The notes under the pieces were generated by a model. It saw only the letters and a list, made by a program, of their open reading frames with translations, had not been told where the DNA came from and ran no database searches. Below, one piece after another: positions 27,701 through 39,100 of a DNA stretch of 64,000 nucleotides. Origin of the DNA: Xiphias gladius (Eukaryota; Chordata; Actinopteri; Istiophoriformes; Xiphiidae); contig NC_053401.1 in the NCBI RefSeq assembly GCF_016859285.1, positions 6,640,469-6,704,468 on the forward strand, given 5' to 3'. The position numbers and the translations under genes are program-made. The first letter of the stretch is position 1, and every line of letters begins with the position of its first letter.

Positions 27701-28730
27701 AAATGACTGTGTAATGTGAAAGTGGCTGCTCGTACTGACAAAACACATCGTTTTATGACCTGACTAAGGAGTTTTTTGTGAGCAATACACAGCTAGAAGG
27801 AGTGTGAATAATGGACTTAGTTTTGTCTGCTGGACACACACACACACAAAACACCAAATGAATCCTGATGTTGTTCCCTGTCTGCTTGGAAGTGGACATA
27901 AATAAATAAGCAAGTTTGCCACAACGACTTTAAAAGATGATATGTCAGTGATTTGTTAACAGCTTGTAACGTAATACAACTAGAATTGCACTGTATACAT
28001 CGAGTATATAGCATGTATAACAAAAACCATGAAAAATAAAAGTGGTGTGATATACTCCATGAATACACAACATACATGGAAAGACCACAAGTGATGACTT
28101 TAGATCCCAGTTAGTTTATATTCCACGTTGTATCATGTTGCTCTTCCGCATTTTAATGTTATAGAATGTGACATTGACTACCAAATTGACCTTGATTAAA
28201 TGTTCCAAATGTATAATGTTGACACTAATAATCATAATTGTGAAAAACAGCTGGCAAACAGTGCTGTCACATGCTCTCTTTTGAGTTTTTCTGTATCCAG
28301 AATTCATCTAGTCCCTTTTCAGCTTTGAGCAATTTGTGTAATCAGCAAAATATGACAGCTAACATCTGTTGTTGTTATTATTATCATCAGTCACAGCCAG
28401 GCTAAATGGCACAATGCACAAGAACGGGATCACTCAGAGACCGCTGTTTTTATCGAGCCGCCAGAAGGAGCTGTCACACGAGTAAGGTTTCACTAATGTC
28501 CTAAACCACCTAATTTGTCTCCTTAATAGCTGTAATAATAAAGACTTATGAGCTGAATGTTTCCTCTAACCTTGTGTTTTCTACTCTCGCAGATTCGAAG
28601 AGGTGGCCCAGGTGTGATGCGGATGCTCCGAGTGGCCTTCTGCTCTCGCCAACGCACCCCTCTGCTGTTCAGCCTCTATCTGCTCACTGTGCATGTCCTG
28701 CTCCTGCTGTGCCTGGGCGGATACCTCTGA
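13085..28730 (+). CDS. golgb1: Golgin B1 / giantin, 20 coding exons
   Basis: Giantin is a very long coiled-coil tether anchored by its C-terminus in the Golgi membrane, acting in vesicle capture and cisternal organisation. The coding exons are 13085-13153, 13862-14053, 14246-14359, 14561-14728, 14836-14958, 15604-15717, 15964-16666, 16758-16834, 17970-18030, 19300-24397, 24504-24915, 25031-25264, 25339-26175, 26345-26538, 26654-26813, 27335-27435, 27526-27597, 28391-28481 and 28593-28730. Those are 19 certain exons, summing to 8958 nt or 2985 aa; a further non-coding exon probably precedes them. The start MLSRLATVLQELSG matches the giantin N-terminus. QRKLQAALISRKEAL, ENQSLGSSCESLKLA and RKFAKTKQQKILELEEEN are giantin hallmarks. 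The last exon gives basic residues, then a hydrophobic anchor (LLFSLYLLTVHVLLLLCLGG) and stop. The human protein is about 3259 aa, so this is modestly shorter. All joins keep phase and no stop interrupts it. Confidence 0.96.
14067..14141 (+). repeat. (TG)n microsatellite in golgb1 intron
   Basis: About 75 bases of nearly pure TG with two C interruptions, starting 13 bases after the exon ending at 14053. Confidence 0.95.
15090..15185 (+). repeat. Dispersed ATTAATCG-family fragment in golgb1 intron
   Basis: GGGCTTAAATGATTAATGTATTAAG resembles the GGGCTGCAGC...ATTAATC end of the family also present at 18185-18515 and 36985-37880. It is degraded. Confidence 0.35.
18185..18515 (-). repeat. Dispersed ATTAATCG-family copy in golgb1 intron
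   Basis: Reading the minus strand, it begins AGGGCTGCAGATAACGATTA and continues with TTTCATTATAGATTAATCTG, then a block like CAAAACCCCAAATGATTAA. The plus-strand copy at 36985 begins with the same pattern, so they are one family. Confidence 0.6.
18646..18705 (+). repeat. (TA)30 microsatellite in golgb1 intron
   Basis: About 60 bases of uninterrupted TA dinucleotides, directly before a TACTT-type repeat fragment. Confidence 0.95.
18725..18845 (+). repeat. TACTT-type dispersed repeat fragment
   Basis: It contains ACTTGTAACTTGAGTATTTT and GAGTACTTCTGCCACTGGTT, matching blocks of the copy at 29410-29875. Confidence 0.55.
19300..24397 (+). other. golgb1: Giant 5098-nt internal exon of golgb1
   Basis: A single exon carries about 1700 of 2985 codons, all predicted coiled coil rich in E, K, Q and L. 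It is bounded by acceptor TTCCACAG and donor ACAG/GTAAAA. A giant central exon is also a property of mammalian giantin genes. Confidence 0.9.
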
Positions 28731-29120
28731 AACCAGCTCCCTTTAACAAAGATAAGAGACAGAGATAGCGATAGGGAGAGAGACAGAGAGAGAGAGAGGA
28801 GGAGAAAGAAAATGGAAATGTGACACAGACAGAACCCAAGTCATCGATATGTTTTCTATTGCTACATGTAATAAATCACAGGGTGTGAAATCTGGTCTAC
28901 ACACACACACATTGCACTTTACAGGACTTAAACCTTTAGCCAAAGTAAATACATTTATGTAGGGAGCTGTTGTCATTGATTTTAATCATTTTGATCTTGT
29001 ATGACTAAGTGTGTATGACAGGTTTTTCCAAGCAGAGAGGACATAAGGGACAAAGTTTTAATTTTCCTCTCTTCCTTTTTCCTGCGGTTTATGGGAAAAT
29101 AAAGTCGATTCATAATCGGG
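28731..29120 (+). other. golgb1: golgb1 3' UTR with GA tract and poly(A) signal
   Basis: A purine-rich (GA)n tract lies at about 28750-28812, and an AATAAA at 29098-29103. Longer 3' ends cannot be excluded. Confidence 0.6.
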
Positions 29121-29184
29121 CATTTTGGCATATGGTGCTCTCCATGTGCCTGTAGATTTGGATATAAAAGGGTTACTTTACGTT

Positions 29185-30035
29185 AAAGTAAAAGTTGGAC
29201 ATTTTGGGGAAAGGTCCAAAATGAAAGCGTTACTGATCGATTAGACTGATACCTCTATCTGTCTGTTAAATATAAGGCTTGCTTACTTAGCTTAGCTTAG
29301 TACAAAGATTGGAAACAGGGGCAAATGGTTAGGCTGGCTCCGTCAAACAGTAGCAAAATCCACCCAAAGGCACCTCTGAATCTCACTAATTAGCAGTTAA
29401 TGTCTCATTTGTGTAAACCGTACTGTACCTAAGTACAATTTTGAGGTACATGTACTTTACTTGAGTATTTCTGTTTTATGTTACTTTATACTTTTACTTC
29501 ACTACATTTCAGAGCTAAATATTGTGCTTTTTACTCCATTACATTTATCTTACAGTTGTCACTTCAAGTTTTCATTAGTTGTTAGAGAGATTTCCCCTCT
29601 AAACTTCTCCGATGGTTTCATTTAAAAAAAAAAAAAATCTACAACAGTAAAATTAGACACAGTTACACATTGATGCATCAGTATTAACAATATAATAATG
29701 TTATATGGAATCAGAAATCAGTCACAGGAGAGTACCTTTACATTGGATCCTCTCAGTACATTTTGGTGAAAATACCTTTTGAATGGAGAACATTTACTTG
29801 TAATGGAGTATTTCCATAGTGTGATATTGGTACTTTTACTTAGGTAATAAAAAGCTGAGTGCTTCTTCCACTAGTGTTTCCCCATTTCCAGTCTTGGTGC
29901 TAAGCTAACCGGCTGCTACCTGTAGCCTTATACTTAACAAATATGAGAGTGGTATGGATCTTTTCATCCAACTCTGGCCGGAGGGTGAACAAGTGCAGAA
30001 TTTCCCAAAATGTTTGAACTTTTCTTTTAAGGTGG
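29185..30035. repeat. Fold-back composite: inverted arms around a TACTT-type repeat
   Basis: The left arm (about 29185-29400) contains GGACATTTTGGGGAAAGG, GATACCTCTATCTGTCTGTT, GCTTAGCTTAG and TTGGAAACAGGGG. The right arm (about 29876-30030) carries the same blocks inverted: CCCCATTTCCAGTCTTG, GCTAAGCTAACC and CCCAAAATGTTTGAACTTTT. Between them lies a TACTT-type repeat (29410-29875) including TTGAGGTACATGTACTTTAC. The same arm family recurs in usp18 introns and at 59205. Confidence 0.65.
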
Positions 30036-32029
30036 CTTGAGGTTCGGGACGTGCTGTTATAGTCCAGTCTCTTCCTGTTCTACTCATTTCATGCACAAAA
30101 ATGGAGCACAGTGCAATTTCTGCTCTTACACATTCCTGTTGTGTTTTCCTTCCCATTTACTTTCCTCATACGTATGTACACACATGTATTATCTATTTCA
30201 GCTGGATGTGGGTCTTCCTCCTTCATATCCAATAAGATTCCATGTCTACGCTTCTGTTGCACAGATTTAGATTTTACCGTTTGCTCTGTAGCTTTTATGG
30301 CAGATGAAGTTGCCCTAAGGTGCAATGTTACCACAGTTTGGATTCATTCCAGAGGAGGAAAACTGCTGTTTTATAATGATATCCATCCTGTTATAGACTA
30401 CTCTGATGTAGCATAATTTATTGATCCTCATTTCTCTTTTCAATCACTCATTGTTGGTATAACGACTACTCTGTACCCACCTTCTTTCTTAATTAACGTT
30501 CTTCACATCTTACACGCCATACTTAAGGTGTATATAACTTTTAAAAGGGCTGTATAGAAAAAATTAAATGTAATTAAAGTGTTAGTGGTTTAGATCGGGG
30601 ACTGATCTTGTCAAGCATTAATTATTTGCTCATTTATGTGTCTAGAAAAAATCTGACAGTGGGACTTTTTTTTTTTTTTTTTTTAAATTTGCATTAGGAT
30701 TTTTGTTTACCGTTTGTTTGGGCTCGGTTAATTTCAATTTCAACTCCGTAAATGAAAATACTTTTTTCCTCTTTTCTGTAAAATACTTAAGAATAAATGG
30801 GTTATTGTTACTCACTGATTTTTGCATTTTAAACAAACATTCATGAATGGCAAGCCCTGTTCATCTGACCATGTTCCCAGCCATGCTTGTAATGTTGAGA
30901 GCTTTTGGTCATCACAACTTCTAAAAAGTTCATGTGAAGCTCAGGTTCATACCAGTCAAGGGAAATGATGACTTACTGTAACATTTTGAAATGCACACAA
31001 TTAAATGAAGGTCTTTAAAACAGTAGAATGCTTCTCTCTCTGGGAGACAGAATTATATAAACGCACTGTTATTGCTGCGACACTCAAATCACTACCACAT
31101 TTAAGACTTTGAATAAAAGGATATTTTTAAGTTTAAGTAAAGTCTGGGTGGAAGCTGTTTGCTTGAAGTCTAGATTAGACTTTGATGTGTAAATTTTAGG
31201 TTTTTGCTTTGTCTTGAGCAGGTTAGATAACATAAGAAAAAAATAGGTTTTGCAGCAATAATAATTCGTAGCACAGGGCTAAAAATAAAACGTGTAAGTT
31301 GTTTCTGTCTCTGTTTAAAGTCAAGGTTGTGAACTTTTTGCCAGTCACAGTGCAGTAGTGAACATGGAAGTGAAAATATTAAATATTACGCTCGGCGAAT
31401 GGCTACACGAAGCTGTATGTTTACCAAAAAAAAACAGATTCAGCTGGAGATGCTGCATATTTCAGACTTTCGTGCAGGATGTGACGTTTTGTGGAGGGAC
31501 ATGACTCACGTTAAAAACTGACATGCGTCTGAACCCACTAGAATCAGGTCTCGTCAATATTTTTAGTTATGTGTCCAAATCATTTGACAGACTTTTTGAG
31601 CCTTGTTCACATCTGAATGTTAACAAAAAAAAGCCTATTTTAAAATGCTTTCCTTACAACGACACAGACTAAATTTTCGACTATGAATTTCTTGTTTAGT
31701 CATCACGGTTCTGGACCCCGAGTGCTCTCAGATCTTTCCCAGGTTTTTCGTATTACTGTCGGTCATCGTGTTGAAGCTGTGTGAGTCTGCCCCCAAGTGT
31801 TGCAACTACACTGCAACTGGCCAAATCACAGCCTTTTTCTTCATTTTAAGTTCTGCTCATTAAAAAAACAAAACAACTTTTAAGTAGGGAAACTGTAACT
31901 ACAAATGACAGCCCATAAAAGTCAGTGTGTTTTTTTATCTAAAGTAGTAGTAGCAGCTCCTGTAGCCTCTCCTGGGTGCCTATTCTTGGAATTTCCCGAG
32001 AGCGCTTGAATGCAGCATTTCTTTCTTTT
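30036..32029. other. Spacer without recognisable gene
   Basis: AT-rich sequence with homopolymer runs (poly-T near 30667-30684). The open frames are short, overlap on both strands and resemble nothing known. It could include a distal golgb1 3' end (AATAAA near 31112) but this is unproven. Confidence 0.5.
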
Positions 32030-32292
32030 TAAATGTCTCTTCTTTTTTACGTCTTTAAATACATTTTTAATACTACGGCAATGGCAACGCCGTTACCAGT
32101 CATGAGTAACATCATGGCGCAGACAGGGACGACAATTGCTTTACTATTTACATCAACGCGCGTTCACGCGAGCCGGATGCTCGTCCACTTGGCGCCCATC
32201 AAAGTGCAACAGCGTCTGTGGAAAAACTTCAAGAGCACTTTGTGGTTGTAATATCGACCCGAACACGAATAAACTGCGCTGACAAGTGAAAG
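32030..32292 (+). promoter_or_regulatory. hcls1: Probable hcls1 promoter / non-coding first exon
   Basis: The block is locally richer in CpG (ACGCGCGTTCACGCGAGCC) than its surroundings and ends in a donor-like AAAG/GTAACG at 32292. The first coding exon begins with its ATG immediately after an acceptor, so an upstream non-coding exon is required; this is the best candidate. An upstream open frame (ATG 32033 or 32081 to TAA 32251) lies inside it. Confidence 0.45.
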
Positions 32293-33138
32293 GTAACGTC
32301 GTCGTTGTTGTTGTTGTTGTTGTTTTTTCTTCAAACGAACCCACTGGCAGGTCTTTATGTGCTTTTTTTATTTGTTAAATTTTCACTCTTACTGAAGAAG
32401 TAGGTCTAGTGAGACGGAGTCCAACCTGTTAGTGTACTGTTAACCGTTAGTGCCAAATTACCGAAATTGTATGCACAGACGCAACAGACTTGGATAACAT
32501 CAAAAATGCTGAAATAATACATTAAGTCTGGTAGGGCTAACATTAGATAGCTTTTGTAACTTAATGTGCACCTGCACTGTATGTCCAGTATTAACAATAT
32601 TATGTCCAATATTACCACTGCTACATTTACTAGCATACAACTACCGCCTATGCTAGAAAAATGTGATAAAACAGAAAATAATAGTAAAAAATAAAGTGAC
32701 AATAAATAGCCTAGCATAAATCCTCAATATATGCTAAGCCGCCCTCAAGGTGTAATGTTATTTTCAGTATGCTACATAGGATTTTAAGCATATAAGATAA
32801 TATAATTATTTCAAATACTCTGTCGTTACGATACTGTTTCTTTGGAGTTTTAGTGTGGTTTTTACAACATGAGGCCCTAAAGTTAGTTTCATTAAGGGGA
32901 AATGAAGCTTCATGTTGAAAATATCTTAACTTCCTTTTTGGGACTTCAGCAAATGGTGGTCAGAGATTGTGGTTGTGCTGTAGTTTTTTTCAGTCATCAT
33001 AATAAATAGTCTATGCCTACAGTATGACAGTTTTGCATACATGCAGGTATGAGCACGTTAACAGGCCATTGATCACTCTAAATTTACTGTCTTTAATGTG
33101 GCCATCTTATGTGGCTTATATGGTTTTATTTCCCCCAG

Positions 33139-36100
33139 ATGTGGAAGTCAGTCGTGGGCCACAATGTGAACATGAAGGTGGCTGCAGAGGGGGACGACTG
33201 GGAGACAGACCCTGACTTTGAGGTACTTTGGGGAAAATGTTTGTTTGGTGCAAAAAAAAAAAAAAAACCCTGACTCAACCTTCCTCCTGTTTGGATTTCA
33301 TGGGTCATTTTCAGTCTGTACTTTGTGCTTCAGAATGACGTTTCAGAGCAGGAGCAGCGGTGGGGAGCCAAGACCATCGAGGGCTCGGGACGTAAAGAAC
33401 ACATCAGGTGAGAAGATGCTGAACCTGTCGCTGGAAATAAATTACTGCGTTGCAGATGGAGAGAAATGCAGGTCAGAGTGGGTGCGTCGTAGCAACAGGA
33501 AGAGGAAGTGAGAGCAGAGCACAGGCTGTCAGGCAGCTAGTGTCTCCTAATATGGGTAATATATGATAATGAAACTTTGACAGTGAGATTTAAACCACTG
33601 CTGACATTGTGACACCATAAATTCAGGCAGTAGTGCTGAATTTAAGAAAAAGGTATTGTTCACTCATTCTGGTTCCACTTTCTAATAAGTCAGCCTTTAC
33701 AAAGTTTAACTAAGGGCGTTATTCACACTTAATAACTTGTTTACTAATGCTTTATGCATTGGTTAAAAGCCATTAATAAGAAGAACTCTTGGTGGCTCTT
33801 AATGATGCTCATTATACCTAGTAAAATAAAAGTCTACATACAGAGAGAGGATATAGAGGATGATACTGTTATTTGTGTGTTGAGAGTTAAAAAAATCTAG
33901 TGATAAATAGATAGTGATAAATCAGCCAATAGCAATTTTTTTGTAACATAAACTCATAACATAAAACGATCTTGATATAGATCCCTCAGAGTTGTTTTTT
34001 TTTTAAACTATGCCGACCAAGATAAATGCAGAGCAGGACATTTTACAGTGTAAAAACACACTTGTTAGTGCTCTCTGGTGGAAAAACTGTAAAGGTGACA
34101 CTGTTTGTAAACTAGTTCAAACCAATTTTGGCATTTCTGTTCTGCAATTTCTTGTTACTTATTGGCCAACATGTACACTGATAAATCTTTGATAAGCTAA
34201 TATCTAGCGCTTTATCGGTCTCGCTGTACTATGCATACACATGAATGAAACCGCGGGGTACCGGTTACTGTGTTGTAAATTATAAGAAAGGAGAAAAGTT
34301 GTACAGAAAGTTACATCTCTGATGCACCATGACAATATTGACAAATAATAACTTGTGGCAAAAAATAAAAAAAGCCAAAATAGCAAACATTGTTGGATTA
34401 AGATTCTAAAACAGACAATTTGCTGTTTTTTTCTGTTTTGTAACATTTTATATTGAGTGTGATTAGATTTTAGACTGTTGGTCAGAAAAACAAGGCACTT
34501 GGAGGCTGACCTTGAATCGGCTTTGGGAAGCTACGATAGTTTTTTTTTTTTTTTTTTTTTGCAGTTTTTATGTGATTTTTATAGATAATCAGTTAATTGA
34601 AAAAACAGCAAAAGATTACTTAATGATGAGGATAATCATTAGCAGCATCTTCACTTATACTATGAGTAATTCAGCTCGATACTGGAACTACTACTAGATA
34701 TTACTACCTGGGATGACAATTCACAGACTCAGTTTTGACATCTCTTTGAGTACTTCACGCATCTCTTCTAATTGCTCGAGATGAATATTTTTCATACATT
34801 GTTAGTGAGAAATTCCGTTAATGAATGCAGCTATGTGAACATTTACCCCCAAAATTTTACTTAATAATCCTGATAAAGCTTCAAATTCAAAGAGTACTGT
34901 ATGAATGTCTGAATAACTGACTGCCATGCTTGCTTCACCATATTGTCAGTCATCATTGTTAGTCATTGGAATGCATAATTAACTCTGCTGAAGAGATATA
35001 GATAAGTGATACATAGTATTTACCTAGTATGTACCTAGTATGAAAAAAAAGCAGGCTTATGACCCAGCTGTCTCTTCTGCCTTTGTATGTCTTTATTTTC
35101 ATTTTTTCAAATCAGGATCAGCAACTATGTTTAAATGTTCACACTTTCACTTATTCTGTCCTTTAAAGTAAGAGTACTTGCAGTAATACTGATGAATAGT
35201 CCAAGTTTCTAAGGACAAATATCACTATCAGCATGTGCACTGGTGTGGACTTCTGTGCGATGCCAGTATGTTTGACCCCTGTATGACCTGCCAGTGTTGC
35301 AGAGCTCAGAAGCAAGGTGGCTGTGGAGCATGAGCAGGTGAAGGAGAAAGAGCACATTCCCAAAGCATCCTACGGATATGGAGGGAAGTTTGGAGTGGAG
35401 AAGGACCGAATGGACAAGGTTAACAAACCGTACTTTCTGACAATCAAAATATGGTGATATGCTCCTCTTATGTCCTGCTAGATTTGATCTATTTTTTACT
35501 TTATTCTGCATCCACTGCTTATATAAACCATATGCTGTGGGTTGAAATTGCTCACGAATGTGTCTCTTCTATCCAGGTGGCTGTGGGTCACAACTACGTG
35601 GCACAGGTCGAGCAGCACTCTTCCCAGAAAGATGCGGCACGAGGGTTTGGCGGGAAATTTGGTATTCAGAAAGACCGTGTGGATAAGGTTAGAAGACAAG
35701 TGGGCTCTTTTGCACACTCTTAGTCCTTAAAGCAGTTGGTGAAATTTAGAGATATGACAAAAACAAAACAAAAAAGAGAGCACACCACACCTATTTCATC
35801 ATCTTTGCATTGACTCTCTGTCTCTTTTAGAATCTATTTTAAAATTTTATCACTTGCCTACAAAGCTCTGAATGATTTAGTACTGCTTCGTCCTCTATAG
35901 TCTGTCTTACATCATCACACACTACAGCATTAATATACAGTTAAAACAAGTAAGTATAGAAAAAAATCTTAAAATGTATAATTCTGCCCTGTTCATTTGT
36001 ATTTTACTGTTTGCCACCTTATGATTTATTTTTCTAAATCTTTAATGCAATATGATGTAAAGTATTTTGAGCTGCATTTTATTTATGAAAGGTGCTATAG

Positions 36101-39100
36101 AGATTAAGATTATTATTATCTATCATTGCTATTAAATGCAATCTCTGTGTTATCTGTGCAGTCTGCCATGGGCTTTGAATACAAAGGGGAAGTGCAGCAA
36201 CATGCATCTCAGAAAGGTAGGTCAACTGTCTAGATTCTAATATACAGTATTCTCCATTTAGAAGTTGTTACTTAAAAGAAGGTTGGATCTCTCATTCAAG
36301 ATTTTCCTGACAATCCTTTATGGCTGTAGATTATTCTAAGGGGTTTGGAGGAAAGTACGGGGTGGAGAAGGAAAAAGTCGACAAGGCCGCTTTGGGGTAC
36401 GACTACAAAAGTGAGACAGAGAAGCACCAGTCGCAAAAAGGTGAGTTTAAGCTGTGGCACTTGTCAGTTTTGACACAATGTGCTTGAAATTTGCTTTATT
36501 TTTGCTTTTGCATCTTATTTTCACCAGACTATGCTAAGGGATTTGGAGGAAGGTACGGGGTGGAGACAGAGAAAGTGGACAAAGCAGCTTTGGGGTACGA
36601 CTATAAAGGAGAAACTGAGAAGCATCAGTCACAAAAAGGCGAGTTTTAGTTGTAGCACTTATATGTTTTGGCACCTTTTTGCCTCACATCTAACTGCTTT
36701 ATTCTGTTCTCTTATCCATTTTCATCAGATTATTCAAAAGGATTCGGAGGGAAGTTTGGCGTTGAGAAGGAGAAAGTAGATAAAGCAGCCTTGGGCTATG
36801 ATTATAAGGGTGAGACGGAGAAACATCAGTCACAAAAAGGTGAGACAACACTCACATATGTATAATAATAAAATATCAGAGGACTTATAGTGCATTTGAC
36901 TGAACAAATTTTTTTCTGTGTAGATTATTCAGCAGGTTTTGGTGGTCGCTATGGAGTGCAGAAAGATCGCATGGATAAGGTCAGTATTAGGGCTGCAGCT
37001 ACTCATTATTTTCATTATTGATCAATCTGCAAGGGTTAATTGATTAGTTATTCTGTAAACGGTAATTAAACAGCAGGAAATTTCCATTACAATTTCCTAG
37101 AGCCCAATTTTAAATTGGGAAAATTGGAAGAGGGCTCTGATTCAAATAATAAATAAACTTACTGGCAGGAATGCTGATATTACATTAATGACAAAGCTAA
37201 ATTACATAATATTGACATTAATTTTGATTGTTGATTGATTTTACATAGAAAAGGACGCAATTTTATTCTTAAGTTAGTACCTCGTTTTTTGGTAGTGTGT
37301 GGTAGTTTTGGAAAAATCTTTATTTTACAGAATTTTTATGACGTTTCTAGCCTCTTTTAGTGACCTTACCTTGTAAACCTGAAATTTGAGCCATTAAGTA
37401 ATATAAGGATTTACATTTTCAATTGTAAGAATAATATTGATATATACATTGGATTTGTGATAAAATATTTGCGTAAAGAAGTTGTTTCCGTGGCTTGGCA
37501 GACGTTTCAGTCAGGCTTATATCTCGTACGATTGCTTAACCTTATCTGGCCCTGTGTAGGACCAACTTAGGGCCAGCTGTGTATTATAATGGGCTAAGAT
37601 AAGGCTGTTAATGGCCCATACGTGTTCCTGCTCTAGCAACCAAAGCCCACCAATGGGGCCATTTTTCTTTGTTGTGTCTATGAGTGGCCAAGTGAAAGTG
37701 GACTGTGTGGGCGCTCACTGTCGGCCAGACTAAATTTGCTGTATAGGATAATACAAAAACAGAGACAAGGAGCATGTCTTTCTATTTAAAAAACGACTAA
37801 TAGATTATACTAATTGTTTTAATTATATCTGCCATTTGATTTACCAACTAATTGACTAGTCATTTCAGCTCTAATTGGATGGAAAGACTGAAAAAAAAGT
37901 GAATAATTGACTTTTCTAAATGAGTACATCTTCCTCTAGAGTGCAGCCGGCTTCTCAGAAATGGACTCCCCTACCTCTGCTTATGAAAAAACACAACCGT
38001 TTGAGGCCTGTATGTTCATTTTTTTCCCTCTAATCAACCCCATTAAATCCACAAGTGTTGAATTGTTTCTATGTTCAAACAATTGTAAACAGGGCGAGGG
38101 TCACTGCTAATGCAATGTATACATATTAATGTCTATCTCTTTTATGTAGCAAGTGCAGGTGCAGGAAAACTGAAGGCACGTTTTGAGAGCATGGCCAAGG
38201 CTTCAGACGAAGAAAACAGGAAGAAAGTAGAAGAAGAGAGAGCGAGGAGACAGGCCAGAGAGAAGAGAGAGCGAGAGGAGGCCAAACGCAGACAGCAGGT
38301 AAAAACATGCACTTGAGATGTAAAGAGGGAAAAACTAACTAATAGTCAATTTGCATATCAATGATTCTGTGTTTCGGTGTGTTTCCTGTAGGAACAGAGC
38401 AGCAGAGAGGAGGAAGTTTGTCCACCCCCTGTTCCAGATGAAGATCCAGAGTATGACATGCCACCACCAGAAATACACCACCACATGCCAGAGATCCAAG
38501 AAACACCAGAGCCAGACCCAGAGCCAGAGCCAGAGCCAGAAGTAAGATACTCTGATTCAATCAAACATAGGTGTAACAAATAATAGATTAATTTTATTCA
38601 TGTTTAAAGGATAACGCTTGTGATATGCTATATTTTTCTTATCGTCATCAAATGTGTTAGTCCATCTCTCAATTCTTTTTGACTTCACTCCCTTACCTGT
38701 CGCACTGACCCCCAAGCCCATTGCTGCTGACTGAAGACATAAATCTTAAGGTTCAAACATTTTTTGTTAATAATCAAAAAGCTAAAGGATGTCATACAGA
38801 ACCCATCTTATGTCTCAATCCAGATGGTTAGAAGAGAGAGAGGATTCTAGAAAAAGGTTCAGAAAAACAGATACTTAGCTCTGACTCACATGTAATGGTA
38901 ATACACGAGAGCCACAAACTGGGACTGGGACTTATTCTGAAGTCTTATGTCATTTCCAGGATTTGAGATCATGATATCAAACATTCTGTGATGTTTCCAG
39001 GATGAACCTGAGTATGAAGAACCCCCGGCCCTGCCTCCACGCTCAGATGATTTCCTCGAACCGGATGCCCCCCTGCTACCTGACAGGTCAGCAGAGGTGG

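Noticed and set aside
30037-30416. Overlapping open frames on both strands
   Set aside because: They lie at the edge of a repeat composite, with no homology, no splice sites and no codon bias.
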